Below, one piece after another: positions 24,261 through 32,833 of a DNA stretch of 64,000 nucleotides (positions within the stretch are counted from its first letter, which is position 1; each line of letters starts with the position of its first letter). Source of the stretch: Maridesulfovibrio sp050916235 (GTDB taxonomy: Bacteria; Desulfobacterota; Desulfovibrionia; Desulfovibrionales; Desulfovibrionaceae); contig NZ_CP104854.1 of NCBI RefSeq assembly GCF_050916235.1, positions 868,001 to 932,000 on the forward strand, written 5' to 3'. Made by a program: the position numbers and the translations under genes. The notes under the pieces were generated by a model. The model saw nothing but the letters and a program-made list of their open reading frames with translations. It ran no database searches and had not been told where the DNA came from.

Positions 24261-26395
24261 TGCCCGGCGTCAACTCTCTGCTTAACCTCGGTTCGGGGGC
24301 ACTCTACGCCTCTCAGTCGGCCATTCAGGTAACCGGTGACAACATATCCAATGTCAACACCAAAGGTTACTCACGGCGCAATGTCCGACTCGAAGAAAAT
24401 ACCAGCATCAACTGGAATCCGGGCCAGATCGGAACCGGAGTCCGGGCTGCCGAGGTCTACAGAAATTTCGACCAGTTCGTTGAGAACAGTTACAACGACA
24501 AGGCCACCATGCGTGATCGCTGGGATGCCCTTTACAACACCCTGAGCAGTGTCGAGTCCCTGTTCAATGAATCAAAGGGATACGGCATCAACTCCAGCCT
24601 GACCACTTTTTTCAACGACTGGCAGGATCTGAGCCAGCGTCCCAACGATGCCGCCACACGCCAGCAGTTGCTCAACGACACACGCAACCTGGTCAACTCG
24701 CTGCATTCCATGCAGGACGACCTCGTTCGTTACCAGCAGCAGGTTGAAGACTACATCAAGCAGGATGTGGACTCCGCCAACAGCATTATGACCCGTATCG
24801 CCGAGATCAACAAGCAGATCAACGTGGAACAGGTCGACCACCAGAACAACCCGAACGCACTTTACGACGAACGGGCAACCCTGATTCGCGACCTTTCCAA
24901 GATCATGGACACCAAGGTCATCGACAACGGCCGCGGCGATATGACCATAACCACTGCCGCCGGTCAGACACTGGTGGACGGAAGCCAGCATTTCAGTCTT
25001 TCTTACGACGGTCCCCGGAGCCAGAACAATCTGACTCCCGGTTCCAGCTTCGACGGTCAGGCATATTTCGACGGTTCCAGTGAATTCGAATACACCCTTG
25101 AAGTGGTCAACGCCGGTACAGTTACTTCCGGAGCAGGCGCTGCACAGTTCAGGGTCTCCCTTGACGGCGGCAACACCTGGATCAAGAACGAAGACGGCTC
25201 GACAAAGCTCTTTTCCGCAAGACCGGAAGACGGCGCAATACAGGTTGATGACCTCAAGATCTGGTTTGGAACAGAAGCCAACTCCGGAACTGCTCCTTCA
25301 CAGGCATTCAGTGCAGGTGACAAGTTCACAATCGTACCGAAGAGTGCACTTTACTGGGTACAGAATACCTCCACCAAGGAAAACATCACTCCCCAGATCA
25401 GCTTCTCGGGACAGGACAACACCCGCAGACTGACCGGCGGAACACTGACCGGATACTTTTCCTTCCGCGACAACAACGTCGGACGCTACAAGGAACGCAT
25501 GGATGCCCTGACTGAGGAAGTCATCTGGCAGACCAACCGCATTCACTCTCAGGGTGCAGGCCTTGACGGCCACACTTCAATGGAAGGGACCTATGCGGTT
25601 ACCTCCGATTCCACAGCACTCGGCAGCGGTTCATCCGGCCTGCCCTTTGCGGACCGTCTGGAATCCGGCAACTCCATGATGTATTTCTACAACTCCACCA
25701 CCGGTGCTCTGGCCTCATCAGCCTCTTTCGGGCCGATAAACTTCAGTTCCATAGTACCTCCGGGAATTGAAAACTTCGACCCGACCCAGCATTCGCTCAA
25801 TGACGTGGTCTCGGCAGTGAACGCATCCTTCGGAACATACGTCACCGCAACGGTCGTCAACCACAAGCTGCAGATCAATGCCAACAGCGGCTATGAATTT
25901 CAGATGGGGACCGACACTTCCGGGCTTTACTCGGCATTGGGACTGAACACCTATTTCAGCGGTTCCCAGACCTCGGACATTGAAATCAATACCAAGGTCA
26001 ACGGGGATGTGAACTTTGTCAACGCAGGACACGTCAACGGAGCGGGAGAAACCAACTCCGGTGATAACACCAGCGCCCTGAAGATCAAGGAAATGTCCCA
26101 GAAGGACATCAGCATCACCACGGCTTTTGACGGAACAACCAACCAGACTCTGATCGAATACTACGATGCAACCGTAGCCGTTGTCGGAGCGGACACCGGA
26201 ACAGCAAAGTTCAACTACAATTTCCAGCAGACTCTGGCTTCGAACCTTGACGAAAGACAGCAGGAAATTTCCGGGGTCAATATCGACGAGGAAATGAGCA
26301 ACCTGATCAAGTACCAGCATTCGTACACCGCAGCAGCCAAGCTGATCACAACCGCCGACCAGATGCTCCAGACTCTGCTCGGGCTGAAGAACTAG
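24260..26395 (+). CDS. flgK: Flagellar hook-associated protein 1 FlgK
   Basis: A 711-residue hook-filament junction protein. The N-terminus has GSGALYASQSAIQVTGDN then ISNVNTKGYSRR, and the C-terminus has VNIDEEMSNLIKYQHSYTA then LITTADQMLQTLLGL, which together build the D0 coiled coil. The central part is a beta-rich variable region, making it larger than enteric FlgK (547 residues). It is secreted by the flagellar type III system. Translation is coupled to flgN. Confidence 0.96.
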   Translation: MPGVNSLLNLGSGALYASQSAIQVTGDNISNVNTKGYSRRNVRLEENTSINWNPGQIGTGVRAAEVYRNFDQFVENSYNDKATMRDRWDALYNTLSSVESLFNESKGYGINSSLTTFFNDWQDLSQRPNDAATRQQLLNDTRNLVNSLHSMQDDLVRYQQQVEDYIKQDVDSANSIMTRIAEINKQINVEQVDHQNNPNALYDERATLIRDLSKIMDTKVIDNGRGDMTITTAAGQTLVDGSQHFSLSYDGPRSQNNLTPGSSFDGQAYFDGSSEFEYTLEVVNAGTVTSGAGAAQFRVSLDGGNTWIKNEDGSTKLFSARPEDGAIQVDDLKIWFGTEANSGTAPSQAFSAGDKFTIVPKSALYWVQNTSTKENITPQISFSGQDNTRRLTGGTLTGYFSFRDNNVGRYKERMDALTEEVIWQTNRIHSQGAGLDGHTSMEGTYAVTSDSTALGSGSSGLPFADRLESGNSMMYFYNSTTGALASSASFGPINFSSIVPPGIENFDPTQHSLNDVVSAVNASFGTYVTATVVNHKLQINANSGYEFQMGTDTSGLYSALGLNTYFSGSQTSDIEINTKVNGDVNFVNAGHVNGAGETNSGDNTSALKIKEMSQKDISITTAFDGTTNQTLIEYYDATVAVVGADTGTAKFNYNFQQTLASNLDERQQEISGVNIDEEMSNLIKYQHSYTAAAKLITTADQMLQTLLGLKN

Positions 26396-26431
26396 ATGTA
26401 TTTTGATGGAAAAGGCTAAGGGAGAAAGGTC

Positions 26432-27991
26432 ATGAGAGTATCACAGCAAATGCTTTTCAACACCTACGTGTCAAACATGAACAGATCGCTCACCGATCTG
26501 GTGGACACCAATATCAAGGCTCAGACCCAGAAGCAGGTCAACCGCCCTTCCGACAACCCCGTCGGCATGGCCCGTATTCTCGACCATCGCGAAACCCTGG
26601 CCACGGTCAAGCAGTACCGCAACAACATTGATACCGCCAAGGGCTGGCTGAACCTTTCCGACTCCACCCTGATGCAGGTTTCAACCATCGTCACACGCGC
26701 CAAGGAGCTTGCCGAGCAGGCCGCTTCCGGCACAATTACCGGCGACAACAGGGAACAGATCAGTTACGAAGCCCGCCAGCTGTTCCAGCAGCTCCTCTCA
26801 CTTGCCAACACCGAATACGAAGGCAAGAGTATCTATGCCGGGCACAAGGTCGACCAGAACGCTTTTGAACAGAAGCTCTGGATGACCACAAACGACTCCA
26901 ACGTCTCCTCCCGCCAGTTTTCCATTTCCGGCAATGCCGACAAGAGCATTGTCGTGCAGTTTGTTGACAGTGGAGTAGTGGGCGGCGCTGCTGACATTGA
27001 CTACCGCTACTCAAAGGACGGCGGAAAGACTTTTACCACCAAGACTCTTACGGCAGGTACAAACACCCTTGATTTCGACGGTGTTACCATGACCCTTGAG
27101 AACAATACTCAGGTCACCGCAAACTCGGCTACCGACACCAACGATGCCAGCGGAACCTGGATGTGGGTACGCCCCACCGCCCAGTACATGGGAGATGACG
27201 AGGATGCCGTAAACGTCACCGGCATGAACACCACCCTCGGCGGCGGACTTACCAAGGCGGAAGGAATTTTTTCAGGAGACATCACAGTCAGGATAGATGC
27301 CTCGGCGACCCTTGCGTCCAATATCAGCTACTCATACAGCATGGACGGCGGAGTGAGCTGGACTACCGGTAACGTCAAGAGTGCGGATGGAATCGCCTCA
27401 AACGCGGTTCTGAGCATCCCCGGCGGAACCCTGACCATCCACTCCAACGCAGGCGTCAACACACTGGCATCCGGTGCACAGTTCATCGTCAGACCTGATT
27501 CAGCAGCGATAAACCTGCAGATTCAGGAAAACGAGCATGTGCGCATCAACGATGTGGGCAAGGATATTTTCGGTGGTGTATATCAGGCTCCCGGATACTC
27601 CAATGCCAGCCCGGCCTTCAACGGCAACAGCATGCTCACCGGAAGCAATGCGTCAGCCACCCAGAACCTTTTTGAAACAATGGGCAACCTTGTTGCGTTC
27701 CTTGAAACCAACAACCAGAACGGGGTTCAGGAGGCGCTGGACAGCCTGAAGCTCTCCCAGCAGCACCTGCTCACCAAGACTGCGGATGTCGGGGGACGCG
27801 AGAACCGTCTCTCAGTTGCCGACAACGTCCTTTCAAGCCTTGAGCTTAACGAGAAGGAACGTATATCCCACATCGAAGACGTTGACGTTGGTGAACTGAT
27901 GACCCAGCTCTCCCAGCAGCAGATCGTCTACGAGGCCGTGCTGAAGAGTTCATCCATGATCATGAAGATGAACCTGCTCAATTATGTATAA
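26432..27991 (+). CDS. flgL: Flagellar hook-associated protein 3 FlgL
   Basis: A 519-residue second junction protein. Its N-terminus MRVSQQMLFNTYVSNMNRSL then QKQVNRPSDNPVGMARIL is the flagellin/FlgL signature, and the C-terminus ends with QLSQQQIVYEAVLKSSSMI. The middle holds two related beta segments (around DYRYSKDGGKTFTT at about 190 and SYSYSMDGGVSWTTG at about 295) that look like an internal duplication and explain the length against 317 residues in enterics. It lies 36 bases after flgK with a good ribosome-binding site (GGGAGAAAGG). Confidence 0.94.
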   Translation: MRVSQQMLFNTYVSNMNRSLTDLVDTNIKAQTQKQVNRPSDNPVGMARILDHRETLATVKQYRNNIDTAKGWLNLSDSTLMQVSTIVTRAKELAEQAASGTITGDNREQISYEARQLFQQLLSLANTEYEGKSIYAGHKVDQNAFEQKLWMTTNDSNVSSRQFSISGNADKSIVVQFVDSGVVGGAADIDYRYSKDGGKTFTTKTLTAGTNTLDFDGVTMTLENNTQVTANSATDTNDASGTWMWVRPTAQYMGDDEDAVNVTGMNTTLGGGLTKAEGIFSGDITVRIDASATLASNISYSYSMDGGVSWTTGNVKSADGIASNAVLSIPGGTLTIHSNAGVNTLASGAQFIVRPDSAAINLQIQENEHVRINDVGKDIFGGVYQAPGYSNASPAFNGNSMLTGSNASATQNLFETMGNLVAFLETNNQNGVQEALDSLKLSQQHLLTKTADVGGRENRLSVADNVLSSLELNEKERISHIEDVDVGELMTQLSQQQIVYEAVLKSSSMIMKMNLLNYV

Positions 27992-28138
27992 AAATTTAGA
28001 ATAAAGTTGAAAGCTTGTGCTTGCCCGCAGGGCCGTTCATGGGCTAAGACATTCCTAGTGCTGAAAATATTCTCCACAGTGGCGGATGTTTTCAAGTAAT
28101 GCGAAACGATCCAAAAGGATTTCTACACACAATACAAT

Positions 28139-28378
28139 ATGCTTATTCTGACCCGGAGACCGGGGGAAGCTCTATACCTGGACGACAATATAAAAATCAC
28201 GGTATTAAGTGTTCAGGGCCGTCAGGTGAAACTGGGCCTTGAAATACCTGCCGAGACTACTGTTTACAGGGAAGAGGTTTACCTCAAGATTAAAGAACAG
28301 AACCGTTTGGCGCTTGAAAACAGACAGCAGGACCTTCTTGCTGCGACCGAGTTATGGCAAAAGAAAGAACGAAAATAA
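28139..28378 (+). CDS. csrA: Carbon storage regulator CsrA
   Basis: A 79-residue RNA-binding translational regulator. It has MLILTRRPGEAL at 1-12, GRQVKLGLEIP near 27-37, and the RNA-contacting Arg44 in YREEVY. It represses translation by covering ribosome-binding sites with ANGGA motifs. It overlaps fliW by 25 bases, the classic csrA-fliW pair of flagellated bacteria in which FliW sequesters CsrA until flagellin takes FliW away. Its own ribosome-binding site is poor: the nearest AAGGA (28115-28119) is 19 bases from the ATG. Confidence 0.95.
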   Translation: MLILTRRPGEALYLDDNIKITVLSVQGRQVKLGLEIPAETTVYREEVYLKIKEQNRLALENRQQDLLAATELWQKKERK

Positions 28379-28803
28379 TCAGGACCCGAATCGGAGAAAG
28401 AGAGATCACCGAAGACGGGATCATCTACTTTTCCCGTGGGCTTATCGGATTTGACGACAAAAGGGATTTCGCACTGATCCAGCTCAGCGAGAACTCCCCT
28501 TTCCTGCTGTTGCAGAGCCTTGAAGACCCAGGTCTGGGACTGCTGGTGGCAGACCCGTACAGCTTCATGGATGATTATGAAGTACGGCTCAGTGAAGCCG
28601 AAAAAAGGATCCTGCGGGTGGAAAACGTAGGGCAGATCGCAGTGCTGGTAACAGTCACCATTCCCCCGGGAAGACCGGAGGAAACCACCCTCAACCTCGG
28701 CGGACCGATCGTCATCAACACGGAAGCCAAACGCGGCATGCAGGTTCCGCAGGTGGATTCCAAGTATCCATCACACTTCCGCCCGGCCAACGATGACTCT
28801 TAA
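28354..28803 (+). CDS. fliW: Flagellar assembly factor FliW
   Basis: A 149-residue protein with the FliW pattern: ITEDGIIYFSRGLIGFDDKRDFAL (about 16-39; only its parts are cited), then SPFLLLQSLEDPGLGLLVADP and an ILRVENVGQIAVLVTV strand. It binds CsrA allosterically and flagellin, linking flagellin translation to filament assembly. It overlaps the end of csrA, so the two are made in fixed ratio. Confidence 0.94.
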   Translation: MAKERTKIIRTRIGEREITEDGIIYFSRGLIGFDDKRDFALIQLSENSPFLLLQSLEDPGLGLLVADPYSFMDDYEVRLSEAEKRILRVENVGQIAVLVTVTIPPGRPEETTLNLGGPIVINTEAKRGMQVPQVDSKYPSHFRPANDDS

Positions 28804-28902
28804 CGAAACCGTTGCCGGGTACTGAAGTGCGGAACAACCCAAATATCTGATACCGTTTTATCCGGTGGAGTCTTAATGATTTCACCGGATTTTTTACGTT
28901 GT

Positions 28903-29202
28903 TTAACGCAGAAAATCCACTTCTTCGCGCACAAGATTCAAAGCCGTCTTGCGAATATCCGGCTTGTATGTGCCTGCACGCACCTGATCTCTCAATTCCT
29001 TGACCTTCTGTTCCCGAACATCGGAACTTTCTGTGGCTGTCTGTCTGGCCGCGCCGAGCAATCTGGCCTGAGACGACACATTCACCACATCACGGGAGGG
29101 AGCTGTGGTCTGGCTCTGCGACTGAGTCCTGTCCGCACTCTCCCTGACCCGATTCTCAGAATAAGCCTTGAGAGGGGTGGGGTTATACTGGTTAATCTTC
29201 AT
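28903..29202 (-). CDS. flgM: Anti-sigma-28 factor FlgM
   Basis: A 99-residue protein starting MKINQYNPTPLKAY, with a disordered Gln/Ser/Thr-rich middle and the C-terminal sigma-28-binding half: DVVNVSSQARLLGAAR, then VKELRDQVRAGTYKPD and a final NLVREEVDFLR. FlgM holds FliA inactive until it is exported through the completed hook-basal body. ATG at 29202 follows GGAGGGG; an upstream in-frame start at 29223 has no support. It is convergent with fliW and lies 91 bases after a co-directional unknown gene. Confidence 0.95.
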   Translation of the reverse strand: MKINQYNPTPLKAYSENRVRESADRTQSQSQTTAPSRDVVNVSSQARLLGAARQTATESSDVREQKVKELRDQVRAGTYKPDIRKTALNLVREEVDFLR

Positions 29203-29293
29203 GATCCCCTCCGGGGTTACCAAGTTGACAATAGGTTGGAGGTTGCATCCTGCAGGCGGATTTTCCGCCCATGAAGGAAAACATCCGGCCCGA

Positions 29294-29710
29294 TCAGAGC
29301 ATTGTCCGGTCGACCTTGTCCAGAGTTATCTCCCAGAGCCTGTTCATGACCTGAGCCTTGTCTTCACGCGGCAGGTCAACGACACCTTCAGGCGTTGCCT
29401 TCAAAATCTGTACGTCACTGCCATCGAGCGGATACTCGAAAAGATAACGCGCACCGAAATCAAGCTCTAGCTGTTCTAATATATCGGACACTACCGGATT
29501 TTCATTACCCGAGACGATGAGATTTTCGATAATTTCCCGGGAAATCTTTTCCACAAGCTCACGACGCCTTGCTTCACGCGAAATAGTAACAGTGTCCATC
29601 GACTCGGACCGATTCAGGGCACGCCGGAATCGGGCCAATCGCTTGGCACTGGTAAGCTGCTTTCCATAGGTGCGCAGCATGTTTCTTACTTCAGCAGGGG
29701 TGTGAGACAC
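29294..29710 (-). CDS. Unknown protein co-directional with flgM
   Basis: A 138-residue, charged, Arg/Glu-rich protein with no signal peptide or membrane segment. Its N-terminal third is strongly basic (RMLARFRRALNR-like composition near 16-35), followed by a DTVTISREARRREL segment that resembles the motif context in FlgM-type proteins, and an acidic C-terminal half. I do not recognise a family. It starts at GTG with GAGGAGG ten bases upstream, and a sigma-28-like element lies ahead, so it is probably a late flagellar or chemotaxis-related gene in one transcript with flgM. Confidence 0.75.
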   Translation of the reverse strand: MSHTPAEVRNMLRTYGKQLTSAKRLARFRRALNRSESMDTVTISREARRRELVEKISREIIENLIVSGNENPVVSDILEQLELDFGARYLFEYPLDGSDVQILKATPEGVVDLPREDKAQVMNRLWEITLDKVDRTML

Positions 29711-29734
29711 AGTACGTAATCCTCCTCATACATC

Positions 29735-29762
29735 ATATCGGCAGGTTCCAATATACCCTTTA
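29735..29762 (-). promoter_or_regulatory. Candidate sigma-28 promoter of the flgM operon
   Basis: On the minus strand TAAA (29759-29762) and GCCGATAT (29735-29742) are separated by 16 bases; the FliA consensus has GCCGATAA with 15 between. The -10 element matches seven of eight positions. It lies about 25 bases before the GTG start of the first gene. Confidence 0.55.
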
Positions 29763-29944
29763 GGGGTGAGGAAGAAAAAAGCAAAAAAAAGTTCAGCATT
29801 CTTTTCAAAATGTTAAATGCAACCAGGCTGAAAACTGGTAAATTTATCGTCAAAAAATGTATAGTAGGGGTGATGAAATTTTTAATTTTTTTTACTCAAG
29901 CAAATGGTTGAATCTTGAGCCCCTTTCTAATAGGAGAGAACTCT

Positions 29945-30796
29945 ATGTCTGAGAGTCAAGGTTCTGTACTTATAGTAACAAAGATCGGTGGCGGCCCTGC
30001 CTCGATACTGGGGAACGACATCGCCCTGTGGCTTAGCCGCCGGGGTGTTGACTCCTTTGTTGTCGAACACCCGTATCCGCCTGCTAAAATTGATGTTTCC
30101 AGATACCGTGAGAACTGCATGCTTGTGCTGGTTCTTGGAGGAGACGGCACATTCATCAGTGTCGCCGGAGACGTCATCGACTGGGAAGTTCCAGTGCTGG
30201 GCATAAATCACGGTCGTGTGGGTTTCCTGGCAGAGGTCCTGCCTGAGGACTGGGAAACAGCCCTTGAAAGATTTTTCAGCAATGAGCTGGATATTTCCCG
30301 TCGTACTGCCTTTGATTACGAAGTACAGCGCGGCAACGGAATTGTAGCCCGCGGAGTTGCCGTAAACGATCTGGTTATCTCAAGGGGTATGGTGGCAAGA
30401 ATAATATCCCTGGATATAGGCCAGAAGGGCCAGTGGATAAAAAACCTGCGCGCGGACGGACTGATTATCTCCACCTCAACCGGGTCCACCGCATATAATG
30501 TTTCCGCCGGAGGCCCGCTTGTGCACCCGGAACTTTCCGTCATGTGCGTGACTCCGGTCTGTCCTTTCCTGAACGGAATAAGGCCCATGGTTCTGCCTGC
30601 TAAAAATCCGCTGACCATTGATATTGCCGAGGCATCGGGAGATGTCTACCTGACTGAAGACGGCAGGGTTCCCTATCCGCTGAACCGCGGATACCGGATA
30701 ATCATCAAGAAACACAAGACGGAACTGCTGCTGGCCAGAATCAACAGCAATACATTTTTCCAGAAACTCAGGAGCAAGGGCTTCCTTTCGGAGTAA
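29945..30796 (+). CDS. nadK: NAD kinase
   Basis: A 283-residue ATP-NAD kinase. The GGDGT motif is at 65-69 (LVLGGDGTF), followed by GINHGRVGFLAEV near 94-106, the NDLVISRG segment near 141, and STGSTAYNVSAGGPLVHP near 176-193, all diagnostic. It phosphorylates NAD to NADP. ATG at 29945 is chosen because AGGAGAG stands six bases upstream; the longer frame begins at TTG. The gene for the DUF89-like protein starts seven bases after the stop. Confidence 0.96.
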   Translation: MSESQGSVLIVTKIGGGPASILGNDIALWLSRRGVDSFVVEHPYPPAKIDVSRYRENCMLVLVLGGDGTFISVAGDVIDWEVPVLGINHGRVGFLAEVLPEDWETALERFFSNELDISRRTAFDYEVQRGNGIVARGVAVNDLVISRGMVARIISLDIGQKGQWIKNLRADGLIISTSTGSTAYNVSAGGPLVHPELSVMCVTPVCPFLNGIRPMVLPAKNPLTIDIAEASGDVYLTEDGRVPYPLNRGYRIIIKKHKTELLLARINSNTFFQKLRSKGFLSE

Positions 30797-30803
30797 TCAA
30801 CCT

Positions 30804-32549
30804 GTGAGCATACTGCCGGATTTTACATCTATCGAGGACATCAGGTACGGGGAAAACCCGATTTATGATGCCTGGCTTCTGCACTTCATGACCGCCAACA
30901 ACCTTGAGAGCTTCATCGATCCGGTGAAGAATGCTTCTCCGGAACAGTTGCGCTTCATGGTCGCCCTTGAGGACAATCAGGTATTTGCCCCCTGCTCGGA
31001 CTGGCAGTTCCGCAGGCTGGTAACTCCCGGACTGGAATCCGACCTGCTCAAGGTATACGCCTTTGCATGGCATGTGCTGGTCAAGCTGGTGAAAAACCAC
31101 GTCACCGACCGCTACCAGCGTCGACTGATCCTGAACCTTTGCCGCCACAAGTTCAAGCAGGCGCTTGATTCTTCCATCATGATCCCATGGCGGCTGCTCA
31201 AGGGGATGGTTACAATTTTCCTGAACCGCTCCGGGCTGGACGACCCCTACCGCAACCGCAAGAGTGTGCTCTTCAGCCGCGGCAAAGCATTTGTTGAAAG
31301 CGATTTCTTCCGCAGGGCCATTGAATCCTGCCCCTACCCTGTTCCTGACTGCGAATGCCTCGGAGATATGCGCTTTGAACTGGACATGGTGGAGCTGGAA
31401 CGTTTTTTAAGGCTGGCAACCCTGCCCGACCAATGGAGTCAGGAGCTATTCAGCGGTGATTTCAGCAGATTTTCCAAGATGTACTCCCGCGACGATGTGG
31501 ATTTCTCACCGGTTCGCAATATTTTCCACGCCAATGGCGCAGGCCTGAAAATACTCTACCTGCCTGACGAGACCGGCGGACTGATGACCGACCTGCTGAC
31601 CATCAAGTCTCTGCTGCGTCAGGGACACAGCGTAATCCTTTCCTTGCGTGAAGGATTCTGTTTTGATGATCCCACATTCTGGGATCGCGACAACGACCCG
31701 GTTCTAGCAGAAGCTCTCAAGAGCGCCCTGTTCATATCGGAAAACCGCATTTCCAAAAACGACCTGCTGGCAAGCCTGCGGCAGAATCCTTTTGTAGTCA
31801 TTTCCGATGGAACCAGAGAACGCCTGAACCTGATCCGCTGCAGTGTTACCTTTGCCCGGGCCTGGAAGGAATCCGACCTGATTCTTGCCAAGGGCTGGGG
31901 CAACCGGCGCAGGCTTATCGGCAACTCGCATCAGTTCACCCGAGATGTGATCTGTTTCTACCGCACACTTGAAGGTGAATTCCGGCTTGAGTTCAAAGCA
32001 AAGTCACCCCATACCCGGAAATTCACCGAAGCCGATATTTCAGCTAAAGCGGACGAGATCATTTCCGAAATGCAGCAGGCCCGTGCCCAGCGCAAGGCTG
32101 TTATGTTCTACAGCGCCGTCGTGGGCAGCATTCCCGGACAGGTGGATACAGCCATCAAGGTACTCAATACCTTTGTCGGCCATCTGCGGGACCGTCTGGC
32201 CGACACCTACATAATAAACCCGGCGGAACATTTCGAAGAAGGCATGGACGCCGACGACCTCATGTTCATGTGGGAAAAAGTTCAGCGCAGCGGATTCATA
32301 ACCGTATGGCGTTTCCAGACCTATGCCGACATCGAAAAAAGCTTCGAACTCATGGGAGAGAAGGTTCCGCCTGTCTGGGCAGGTAAGGACGCCACCTACT
32401 CCACCGGCTGCACCAAGGAAATGCACATAGCCCAGGACGTTCAGCTGCGGCACCGCGAATTACAGATAATCGGCCCCAATCCGGAAAAATTCCTGCGCCG
32501 GCGCGAGTACGGGGTTGGAAGATTCAGCGACGTGGTCATAGAGGCTTAA
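30804..32549 (+). CDS. Large protein with a DUF89/ARMT1-like domain
   Basis: A 581-residue cytosolic protein. The C-terminal half recalls the DUF89 metal-dependent phosphatase fold: LYLPDETGGLMTDLLTIKSL (about 250-270) in place of the family's DNAGE element, a later VVISDGTRER segment, and SDLILAKGWGNRRR (about 355-368), like the family's DLVIAKGxxNxE. The N-terminal 230 residues have no recognisable domain. DUF89 proteins dephosphorylate damaged metabolites such as sugar phosphates, but key residues differ, so activity is uncertain. It starts with GTG, with GGAG upstream, closely following nadK. Confidence 0.7.
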   Translation: MSILPDFTSIEDIRYGENPIYDAWLLHFMTANNLESFIDPVKNASPEQLRFMVALEDNQVFAPCSDWQFRRLVTPGLESDLLKVYAFAWHVLVKLVKNHVTDRYQRRLILNLCRHKFKQALDSSIMIPWRLLKGMVTIFLNRSGLDDPYRNRKSVLFSRGKAFVESDFFRRAIESCPYPVPDCECLGDMRFELDMVELERFLRLATLPDQWSQELFSGDFSRFSKMYSRDDVDFSPVRNIFHANGAGLKILYLPDETGGLMTDLLTIKSLLRQGHSVILSLREGFCFDDPTFWDRDNDPVLAEALKSALFISENRISKNDLLASLRQNPFVVISDGTRERLNLIRCSVTFARAWKESDLILAKGWGNRRRLIGNSHQFTRDVICFYRTLEGEFRLEFKAKSPHTRKFTEADISAKADEIISEMQQARAQRKAVMFYSAVVGSIPGQVDTAIKVLNTFVGHLRDRLADTYIINPAEHFEEGMDADDLMFMWEKVQRSGFITVWRFQTYADIEKSFELMGEKVPPVWAGKDATYSTGCTKEMHIAQDVQLRHRELQIIGPNPEKFLRRREYGVGRFSDVVIEA

Positions 32550-32833
32550 GGGCGTTTTCAATTGCATTGGATGAATTGCCGATTCTCTATCTTTCGTGTC
32601 GGCAGCACATAATCCAGACAAGAAAAACACCGAGTTACCTGCATAAATCCAGTTGAAACATCCGGGCAAAGACAAGTATACATTTATTCCTGAATTGTAC
32701 TGGCAGAGCCGGAAGATACAGCCGTATCCTACGGATACAACGGATAATGCCCATACCTGAGGAAATTCCGGCGGCTGAAATTTGAATTAATTTTGCAGGG
32801 CAGTCCGCCCTGACATTTTATATAGAAGTTGTA

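Noticed and set aside
28005..28040. A sigma-28 promoter before csrA (TAAAGTTG...)
   Set aside because: The -35 half is good but no GCCGATAA-like box stands at 14-16 bases; only GCCCGCAG at 17.
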